Part shown: positions 7,492-12,920 of the stretch, one piece after another | Numbering within the stretch: position 1 is the stretch's first letter | How the letters are laid out: each line of letters opens with the position of its first letter | Assembly (NCBI GenBank): GCA_016218095.1 | Contig: JACREV010000254.1 | Coordinates: 1-13,803, forward strand | DNA length: 13,803 bases | From: Deltaproteobacteria bacterium | GTDB lineage: Bacteria > Desulfobacterota > GWC2-55-46 | Direction: 5' to 3' | Notes under the pieces: model-generated | The model's database searches: none | Told to the model about the DNA's origin: nothing | What the model saw: only the letters and a program-made list of their open reading frames with translations | Position numbers and translations under genes: made by a program

Positions 7492-8550
7492 TCAGCTCTG
7501 CCCGTGGTACTCGAAGACCTGAATACGTCTGTTGTACGAGTCGGATACGTATATCTTGTCCGCGCTGTCTATGAATACGCCCGAGGGGAGCCAGAAAGAG
7601 CCGTATTCCCTCCCGAGGCGTCCGAAGTTCAGGAGGAAGTTTCCGGACCTGTCGAATATCTGGACCGTGTCGAAGAGCGCGTCGGCGACGTAGATGTTGC
7701 CCTCGTTGTCGACGGATACGCCCTTGGGCCTGCCGAAGTCTCCGGTGCCGTCTCCGTGGCGTCCGAACATCGAGACGAATTGGCCGTCTACCCCGAATAT
7801 CTGGATCCTGTAGTTCATGGTGTCGGCGACGTAGAGCTCGCCATGCTTATTTATGAATATGTCGACAGGGTAGTTGAACTCTCCGGCCTTGTTCCCCCAT
7901 CTGCCTATGGTCTTCCTGAGCCTGCCCTTGAAGTCATATACCGCGATCTCGTGCCTCGCCGTGTCGGTCACGAAGACGGTCTTGTCGGCCTTGTTGACGG
8001 CGATCCCCGTAGGCCTCTTGCCCGCAGGGAACCCGTGGAGGTATTTGCCCTTTGAATTGAAGACGAGGACCTTGTTCTTGAGCGAGTCGGTCGCGTAGAT
8101 ATTGTCCTCGGCGTCGACCGCGACGGATATGGGGGATTCCAGGAACTCGTCCCCGGCCTCCTCTATGAACGAGTACTTATTCTTTATGACGTCATAGACG
8201 TGCAGCCTCTTCAACGCCGTGTCCGCGACGATGACCCGTCCGGTCGAGTCGACGGTTATGCCGTAGGGCTTGACCATCTGGTCTGCCCTTGGGCCGAGGA
8301 GGAATTCGGCGACTTTCCTGAAGAAACCCTTATTGGCCCCGATGTCCTCGGGCTTCGATATCGCCTTGAACCAGGAGATCCTCGCGGGCTCCGGCGGAGA
8401 TGGCCAGATAAGGGGCTTCTGCGGGGTAGAGGCGGTCTCCCTGACCTCGCTTTCCGTCCCGGCGCACGCCGAGAGGAATACGAGCAAGAGCAACATGGCC
8501 CCGAAGAGGGTCCGCGTCCTGGAGAGATTTATCCTGTTTGCGTAAGGCAT
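7492..8550 (-). CDS. NHL-repeat beta-propeller lipoprotein
   Basis: This 352-aa protein has a signal peptide ending in the lipobox LSAC (26-29), so it is lipidated at Cys29. A WPSPPEPARISW segment (49-60) typical of this lipoprotein group precedes six NHL repeats at about 94-120, 138-164, 178-205, 226-252, 273-299 and 320-346, each with the pattern G-hydrophobic-V-D..G.hydrophobic-Y-V-A/S-D....R-hydrophobic-V-F. Six blades make one complete propeller, a protein-interaction scaffold rather than an enzyme. The gene directly precedes the 11-heme cytochrome gene with a 26-bp gap. An NHL protein next to omcS is known in Geobacter, which suggests a role in export, assembly or anchoring of the cytochrome. 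The start ATG has a GGA-type ribosome site about 8 nt upstream. Confidence 0.93.
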   Translation of the reverse strand: MPYANRINLSRTRTLFGAMLLLLVFLSACAGTESEVRETASTPQKPLIWPSPPEPARISWFKAISKPEDIGANKGFFRKVAEFLLGPRADQMVKPYGITVDSTGRVIVADTALKRLHVYDVIKNKYSFIEEAGDEFLESPISVAVDAEDNIYATDSLKNKVLVFNSKGKYLHGFPAGKRPTGIAVNKADKTVFVTDTARHEIAVYDFKGRLRKTIGRWGNKAGEFNYPVDIFINKHGELYVADTMNYRIQIFGVDGQFVSMFGRHGDGTGDFGRPKGVSVDNEGNIYVADALFDTVQIFDRSGNFLLNFGRLGREYGSFWLPSGVFIDSADKIYVSDSYNRRIQVFEYHGQS

Positions 8551-8641
8551 AATGTCCGTGGAAACGGGTCGGTACGTCGTTTAAACAGCGTGCAGGGGAC
8601 GCGGGTTCGCCCCCTTGCATGCCTTCCCACCGCCCTTTTAA

Positions 8642-8668
8642 GAAGGCCGCCCCGTCAGGGGCTCCTTC
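8642..8668 (-). other. Intra-operon hairpin between tetraheme and NHL genes
   Basis: On the minus strand GAAGG-A-GCCCC, a TGAC loop, and GGGGC-GG-CCTTC form a 10-bp stem with a small internal loop, directly after the stop codon at 8671. Only two T residues follow before an A-run, so it is at best a partial terminator. It could stabilise the upstream mRNA or lower expression of the NHL and 11-heme genes. Confidence 0.45.
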
Positions 8669-8670
8669 GG

Positions 8671-9267
8671 TTACTTCCTGTGGCAGTACTGGCAGATGTC
8701 GAGGCCCGCCGAGCGGAGCCTCATGCTGTAATCGCCGCCCCAGTCGGCCCTGCCGACGAGGAGACCCCTCTCATGCGGGTTGTGGCAGGTGGAGCAGATG
8801 ATCTTGCCCGACTTCGGGTCGAGCGGCAATATCATCGGGATCTCCTTCTTCGCGAGCCGGAGGCTCATCATTATGTGCTTGGGAGGGACCACCAGGTGGT
8901 CGGGCGCCACATAGCCGCTCATGGTCGCGCTTATGCCTTCGGTCCCGGGGTGGACCCTGACCGTATGGCACTGCCTGCATAGCTGGTTCGGGTCTTCTTC
9001 GAAGCGGAGCTTGACGTCCTTGATGGACTTGTCCTTCTGTATGTCAGGGACGTTCTGGTGGCAGATGAGGCATGTGCCCCAGAGTATCTCCCCCTCGTCG
9101 TTTATCTGCTCGTGGGGGTTCATGATGGTCGTCAAAGCCTCGCTCCTCTCGTAAGGGGGCGGGGTAACCTTGGGCGACTCGGGCTTCTCAGCCGCGTAAG
9201 CCGCGACGGCGCCTGATAGTGCGAGCCCTGCGGCCATGCCTATAAAAACTCGGATTCTGTTGTGCAT
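8671..9267 (-). CDS. Periplasmic tetraheme cytochrome c
   Basis: This 198-aa protein has a clear signal peptide (1-26, AYAA before EKPES). Four CxxCH sites lie at 66-70, 97-101, 158-162 and 192-196. Between hemes 2 and 3 is a 56-residue insert, with His121-type and Met/Pro-rich segments (VVPPKHIMMSLRL, then IPMILPLD) leading into CSTCHNPHERG. The segment from IPMILPLD onwards resembles the corresponding PL-D..G.I.C.TCH region of the two other small cytochromes in the operon. The ATG start has two closely spaced AGGA-type ribosome sites. It lies 43 bp after the PQQ-like propeller gene and 120 bp before the NHL gene. It probably relays electrons in the periplasm; the partner is unknown. Confidence 0.91.
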   Translation of the reverse strand: MHNRIRVFIGMAAGLALSGAVAAYAAEKPESPKVTPPPYERSEALTTIMNPHEQINDEGEILWGTCLICHQNVPDIQKDKSIKDVKLRFEEDPNQLCRQCHTVRVHPGTEGISATMSGYVAPDHLVVPPKHIMMSLRLAKKEIPMILPLDPKSGKIICSTCHNPHERGLLVGRADWGGDYSMRLRSAGLDICQYCHRK

Positions 9268-9310
9268 CTTCCTGTCCTGTCTTTTTTCCGGGACACCCGG
9301 CCTTGTCCGC

Positions 9311-10462
9311 CTATTTCGTGAAGGCGTAGACCGAACCGTCCTCGGAGCCTATGTAGAGGTTGTTGTCTACCGCGGCAGGGGATGAGTGGACCCCGCCGCC
9401 TGTAGCGTATTTCCAGAGCACAGAGCCGGTCTTCGCGTCAAGCGCGTAGATAAAGCCGTCCTCGGAGCCGATGTATAGAGTCCCGTTGCCGGCGATTACC
9501 GGCGTTGAATTTATCTCGGCGCCCAGCTGCCAATCGGAGACCTCGGTCCCGTCGTTCCTGTTATACGCCCTTATGTGCCCGCTCTTGAACGCGATGTAGA
9601 TGCGGTCCCTGGTGACGACCGGGGTCGAGTAGACCATGTCCGTTGAGAGGCCCTTCCTCCAGACGAATTTTCCGGTCTTGGCGTCTATGGCGTAGAAGTT
9701 CCTGGAGAGCGACGCTACGTAGACGGTCCCGTCTTTCACGACCGGGGTCGCGTATACCGCGGAATCCGTCCTCGCGGACCAGTTCCTGCCGCCTGATTTG
9801 GCGGAGGAGGAATAGATTATGCCGTTCTTGCCGGCGATGAATATGGAGCCGTCGGCATATGCGGGCGAGGCGTATACGCCGCTGTACTTCTCGTAATCCG
9901 GGAGTTTCATCCTCCAGACCCTTTTGCCGTCCGAGGCGTTAAGGGCGTAGAGGTAAAGGTCGTTGGAGGCGATGAAGACGAGGCCTTCGGAGACGAGAGG
10001 CGAGGTGAGTATCTTTTCGTCGGTCTTGTGCTTCCATGCGAGCTTGCCGGTTGCCGCCTCAACGGCATAGACGAAACCGTCCTTTGAGCCGAAGAAGACC
10101 TTCCCGGCCTCGACGGCAGGCGAAGAGAATACCTCGCCGTCCGTAGCGAACGACCATGCGGGCTTCCCGGTCTCGGCGTCAATGGCGTAAAGGTTCTTGT
10201 CATACGAGCCGACGAAGACCTTTCCTTCGAAGACCGCCGGGGACGAATATACCGGCCCCTTTGTCTCGAACCGCCACTTGAGGGACAGAGGCGGTTGTAC
10301 CGCTCGCTCGACGTAGGATGAGCGAGCCGGGGTCTTCAGAAAGCCTGTCCAGTTCTCGGCCAGCGCCTCATTCGAGATGAAGAACGCCCCGGCCGTTAAG
10401 GCCGCGGCCGCGATTCCGATGGATGTCTTTAGATGACGCATAGTCCCTTTCCGTCCGTTCAT
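9311..10462 (-). CDS. Periplasmic eight-bladed PQQ-like beta-propeller protein
   Basis: This 383-aa protein has a signal peptide (about 1-35, ending EALA before ENWTG). Eight repeats of about 40 residues follow, each beginning with S/T-S/T-P and a V/hydrophobic-hydrophobic-G-S-x-D-G-x-hydrophobic-Y-A-hydrophobic-D-A-x-T-G-K-x-x-W pattern; the SSP-type motifs fall at 73, 113, 153, 198, 238, 279, 319 and 360. The N-terminal LSLKWRF strand would close the propeller. It is of the PQQ-repeat (BamB/quinoprotein-like) fold, but I see no catalytic or cofactor site, so scaffold, assembly or protein-binding function is likelier than dehydrogenase activity. It begins 3 bp after the HAMP protein's stop codon, so translation may be coupled. 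ATG 10441 (MRHLKTS) is an alternative start with a better ribosome site (AAAGGGA) and a normal-length signal peptide. Confidence 0.92.
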   Translation of the reverse strand: MNGRKGTMRHLKTSIGIAAAALTAGAFFISNEALAENWTGFLKTPARSSYVERAVQPPLSLKWRFETKGPVYSSPAVFEGKVFVGSYDKNLYAIDAETGKPAWSFATDGEVFSSPAVEAGKVFFGSKDGFVYAVEAATGKLAWKHKTDEKILTSPLVSEGLVFIASNDLYLYALNASDGKRVWRMKLPDYEKYSGVYASPAYADGSIFIAGKNGIIYSSSAKSGGRNWSARTDSAVYATPVVKDGTVYVASLSRNFYAIDAKTGKFVWRKGLSTDMVYSTPVVTRDRIYIAFKSGHIRAYNRNDGTEVSDWQLGAEINSTPVIAGNGTLYIGSEDGFIYALDAKTGSVLWKYATGGGVHSSPAAVDNNLYIGSEDGSVYAFTK

Positions 10463-10465
10463 TGT

Positions 10466-11071
10466 TTAAACCTTGAACCTGTCGAGCCCCCGCTCTGTCC
10501 TTATCCGCGCCTCTGATATGCCGTCGAGCGCGCGCCTGAGCTCAGCCCTTCCGGGGAGAGCGCCCCCGGAGAGCTCCCCTTCAAGCCTCCCGCGCGCCTC
10601 ATCAAGCCTTTCGGCCGAGTCTTTCAGGGAGCTGAAGGACCCGGCGAGCGAGGCGGTCATCCTGTTGAATGCCTCGGCGAGCCCGCCGGTTATCTTGTCT
10701 TCCGCGAGGCTTGCCGTAAAATCCCCTTCAGCCGCCTTCTTCAAAGCCTGTTTGAACTTTAAGAGCGGCAGTTCCACTCTCCGCGTAAGGACATAGCCGA
10801 GGACGGCCGAGATGACGATGATAAGCGGTATGGTTATGAGGCTGAGCTTCCAGAGGATCGGTACGGCTATCTCGGAGGTCGTCCTTATCCTCAGATGGAT
10901 TCTATATAACTCCGAGGTCAATTCCCTGTCAATTAAAAAATAGACGAGCAGGAGGTTCAGGAAGTAGCCCAGAAATATGGCGATGGAGAATCCGGCTATG
11001 AACCGCCCCTGGAGCCTTCTCTTGATGAAGAAGTTGCGCCTGCGGTACTTGGGGAAGGCATCTACGCTCAT
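10466..11071 (-). CDS. Small membrane protein with HAMP domain and no output domain (copy 1)
   Basis: This 201-aa inner-membrane protein has a basic N-terminus (RRRNFFIKRR), transmembrane helices at about 24-47 and 72-95, and only some 24 residues between them, so there is no room for a periplasmic sensor domain. A HAMP domain follows (about 95-147; RRVELPLLKFKQAL, EGDF, then AEAFNRM). The C-terminal 50 residues are a coiled-coil-like helix. No kinase, GGDEF, phosphatase or chemoreceptor signalling domain is present, so this is not a complete signal transducer. It has the same layout as the protein at 11982-12572, and each is followed within 3 bp by an exported redox-cluster protein. It may be a membrane partner that senses or couples to the propeller or cytochromes; no function is established. 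Confidence 0.85.
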   Translation of the reverse strand: MSVDAFPKYRRRNFFIKRRLQGRFIAGFSIAIFLGYFLNLLLVYFLIDRELTSELYRIHLRIRTTSEIAVPILWKLSLITIPLIIVISAVLGYVLTRRVELPLLKFKQALKKAAEGDFTASLAEDKITGGLAEAFNRMTASLAGSFSSLKDSAERLDEARGRLEGELSGGALPGRAELRRALDGISEARIRTERGLDRFKV

Positions 11072-11182
11072 AGGCCCCAGCCTAACACAATTCTACCCTT
11101 CAATCAACCATGCCGAATATTAGACCAGTCACATTAAACAGCCCTTAACCCGCCATTAATTATTATCGGCGGCCTGTTGCCC

Positions 11183-11980
11183 TTACTTTACATGGCACGC
11201 GAGGCAAAGCGCGCTTTTTTCGTTCGACATGACGAGCTCGCTGTGCTGTTTCGAGTACGGGTTGTGGCAGCTACCGCACCCGACGAGGCCTCCGAAGAGC
11301 TTTATGGCGGAGGGGAGTTCGCTCATGTCCCGGTACGCGCCCTTGTACTTGCGTTTTGTCTCGGCGTAAGAGACGCCTATGGGGTGGCTTACGCCTATGG
11401 AGTTCGCGTTATGGAAGACGTTTACCTCGAAGTTCTCGACAAGCGTGTCCTTTGCGAAGGTCGCGTCGTGGCAGGCGAGGCACTTTATCGAGAGCTCGTC
11501 AAGGACTGTGCCGAGGTCGTCGGCTATGTACTTGGTGCCTGTTGAGCTCGACACGTGCGCCGTGCCCATCGATATCTTGTGCATCTCGGTCTCGAGGTCC
11601 GCGTGGCAGAGCGAGCAGAGCCCCTCGCCCGAGGCCGTCGAGCGCATGTGGAAGTCCCCGTGCCCGTCGTCGTGGACGGTGTGGCAGGTGACGCAGGTTA
11701 TCTCGTCCTTCCAGTCCAGAGGGAAAACGGCCGGGACCTTCATGGAGGGCTTCCTGTCCACGGGGTGCGAGAGCTCCTTGGAGTCCTTGTGGCACCCGGT
11801 GCACATGAGGGTAACGTCCTTTGTGAAGACCTGCGGGGTCTCCCCCTCCTGCGGGACGGTCAGGTGGCAGTCCAGGCACTTGGACTCGAAGTCGTGGTAG
11901 CTTGTCCACTGGGAAAAAACGTAGCTTGCCGCCGTCAGCAGGAGGACGGATAATATGAGCGGGATATTGAGCCTTTTCAA
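11183..11980 (-). CDS. Heptaheme cytochrome c, probably membrane-anchored or periplasmic
   Basis: This 265-aa protein has an N-terminal hydrophobic helix (5-24) without an obvious cleavage site (SYVFSQ), so it may stay anchored in the inner membrane. Seven CxxCH sites lie at 35-39, 60-64, 96-100, 122-126, 167-171, 235-239 and 259-263. The segment SHPVDRKPSMKVPAVFPL before heme 3 matches the 4-heme protein at 4624-5085. Gaps of about 40 and 63 residues before hemes 5 and 6 contain several His residues (190, 199) able to act as distal ligands. The start is TTG 11980, one base after the stop codon of the HAMP gene, with AAGG 9 nt upstream; the two genes are therefore translationally linked. It is the first cytochrome of the operon, so it could be the entry point of electrons from the membrane. 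Confidence 0.91.
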   Translation of the reverse strand: MKRLNIPLILSVLLLTAASYVFSQWTSYHDFESKCLDCHLTVPQEGETPQVFTKDVTLMCTGCHKDSKELSHPVDRKPSMKVPAVFPLDWKDEITCVTCHTVHDDGHGDFHMRSTASGEGLCSLCHADLETEMHKISMGTAHVSSSTGTKYIADDLGTVLDELSIKCLACHDATFAKDTLVENFEVNVFHNANSIGVSHPIGVSYAETKRKYKGAYRDMSELPSAIKLFGGLVGCGSCHNPYSKQHSELVMSNEKSALCLACHVK

Positions 11981-11981
11981 T

Positions 11982-12572
11982 CTAACTTACCTTAATGCCT
12001 TCAGCGGCCTTTTTAAGCCCTTCTATGCCGGTCTTGAGGTCCTTAAGCGCCCTGGCGATATCGTCTTCGCTCGAGGAGCCGTCTTTTAAGAGCGAATAGA
12101 GCCGCTCCTCGTGCCTCTCTATTTCCGATAGCGCGTCGCGCGACGACCTCACCCTGTGGTTCAGCGACCGCACCATCGAGTTTATATCGTCGGCGAGCGC
12201 CTCGAGCTGGTCGTTGCCCCTGAACTTGGTGCTGACCGTCAGGTTCCCGCCGGAGATGACGTCGAGGTTCCGCTCTATCCTGAATATCGGCCCGGCTATC
12301 TTGTGCGTGAAAAAGAGGGCGATGAGCGCGATCGCGCCGGTTATGAGCGCGAGGATGAATATCGAGTAGAACGAGGCGAAGATGAGCGGGAATATGCGGA
12401 TCTTCAAGTCGTAGATGGCGTATATGGCGCGGCCATAGGAGTCCCCGAGGTTCCTTGCGGTCATGAGATATATGAAAAAGGTGGCCGCCGACATCCCGGC
12501 GATCGTAAGGATGCAGATCTTAAGCCCGAATTTGAGTTTGAACGCCCTTTTTAAAAAGCCGGGGTTCTGCAT
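11982..12572 (-). CDS. Small membrane protein with HAMP domain and no output domain (copy 2)
   Basis: This 196-aa first gene of the operon encodes two transmembrane helices (about 16-38 and 61-89) with a short loop of some 22 residues, then a well-formed HAMP domain (about 90-140: HKIAGPIFRIERNL, SGGNL, GNDQLEALADDINSM). A Glu/Lys-rich helix of about 50 residues ends the protein. No output domain follows. It shares topology and length with the protein at 10466-11071 but the sequences have diverged. The ATG at 12572 is chosen over a longer frame (TTG at 12668): it has a GAGGCGG ribosome site 8 nt upstream, and the extension would overlap the operator-like palindrome and the mRNA start. It overlaps nothing and is followed after one base by the 7-heme cytochrome gene. 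Its role is unknown; a membrane partner of that cytochrome is plausible. Confidence 0.86.
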   Translation of the reverse strand: MQNPGFLKRAFKLKFGLKICILTIAGMSAATFFIYLMTARNLGDSYGRAIYAIYDLKIRIFPLIFASFYSIFILALITGAIALIALFFTHKIAGPIFRIERNLDVISGGNLTVSTKFRGNDQLEALADDINSMVRSLNHRVRSSRDALSEIERHEERLYSLLKDGSSSEDDIARALKDLKTGIEGLKKAAEGIKVS

Positions 12573-12629
12573 AAAATACCGCCTCGTTCGTGGGGCCCGG
12601 CCCGCCTCATTAAACTCGCGCCCGGTCCT

Positions 12630-12649
12630 TCCGATAATCTGATATCGGA
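12630..12649. promoter_or_regulatory. Palindrome, possible operator or leader hairpin (site 1)
   Basis: TCCGATA, six bases, TATCGGA: a perfect 7-bp inverted repeat. It lies about 45-65 bases into the predicted transcript of the cytochrome operon and shares the word ATATCGGA with site 2 at 12703-12710, 61 bp away (about six helical turns). It could be a repressor site or an RNA hairpin. Confidence 0.5.
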
Positions 12650-12692
12650 CTTTTCGCTTGGATCTCAAGCGGATTCAAGCAGGGATTGAAAG

Positions 12693-12712
12693 TTTCCGTA
12701 TTATATCGGAAA
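12693..12712. promoter_or_regulatory. Palindrome over the -10 box of the operon promoter (site 2)
   Basis: TTTCCG, eight bases, CGGAAA: a 6-bp inverted repeat that encloses the -10 TATAAT of the minus-strand promoter exactly in its centre. A protein bound here would block RNA polymerase, so repression is the natural reading. The regulator is not identified. Confidence 0.5.
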
Positions 12713-12728
12713 AGGAATTTAATGTGAA
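12700..12728 (-). promoter_or_regulatory. Sigma-70 promoter of the nine-gene cytochrome operon
   Basis: On the minus strand, TTCACA (12728-12723, five of six consensus bases) and a perfect TATAAT (12705-12700) are separated by 17 bp. The predicted start is near 12693, giving a leader of about 120 nt before ATG 12572. Confidence 0.75.
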
Positions 12729-12799
12729 GGGTTTAAGGAGGGCTCTCGCCTGTCCGCGAATGATAATGGGCGAGGGCGTTCTTGAGGATTTTAAATGCC

Positions 12800-12828
12800 T
12801 TGAAAAAAAACGCTCTTGTAAATATAAT
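12800..12828 (+). promoter_or_regulatory. Sigma-70 promoter of hemE
   Basis: TTGAAA (12800-12805, five of six) and a perfect TATAAT (12823-12828) are separated by 17 bp. The start would be near 12835, leaving a leader of about 86 nt with a hairpin at 12842-12863. Confidence 0.78.
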
Positions 12829-12841
12829 GATAGGCTCGGTT

Positions 12842-12863
12842 CCCGGAGGGCTCAGCGTCCGGG
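12842..12863 (+). other. Hairpin in the hemE leader
   Basis: CCCGGA (12842-12847) pairs with TCCGGG (12858-12863) around a 10-nt loop, a few bases after the predicted transcription start. No T-run follows, so it is not a terminator; it may stabilise the mRNA 5' end. Confidence 0.4.
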
Positions 12864-12920
12864 CTTGAACTGCGTTACGACTCTAAAAATTTCTGACATA
12901 CATAAGAGAGGAGATTTAAA

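Larger units (their letters stand above)
12573..12920. other. 348-bp divergent promoter region
   Basis: The spacer holds a promoter for each direction, two related palindromes, a hairpin between the promoters (arms 12742-12750 and 12769-12777, one mismatch) and a hairpin in the hemE leader. A frame open from 12658 to 12942 on the plus strand crosses all of these and has no ribosome site, so it is not taken as a gene. Confidence 0.8.

Noticed and set aside
9282..9300. CCGGG-ACA-CCCGG hairpin next to a T-run at about 9283-9300
   Set aside because: In the transcribed (minus) direction the run is A rather than T, so it cannot act as an intrinsic terminator for these genes.
9311..10462. PQQ-dependent dehydrogenase
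   Set aside because: The repeats are of the PQQ-like propeller kind, but I see no catalytic Asp/Glu site or cofactor-binding cysteine pair, and the length is that of a scaffold propeller.
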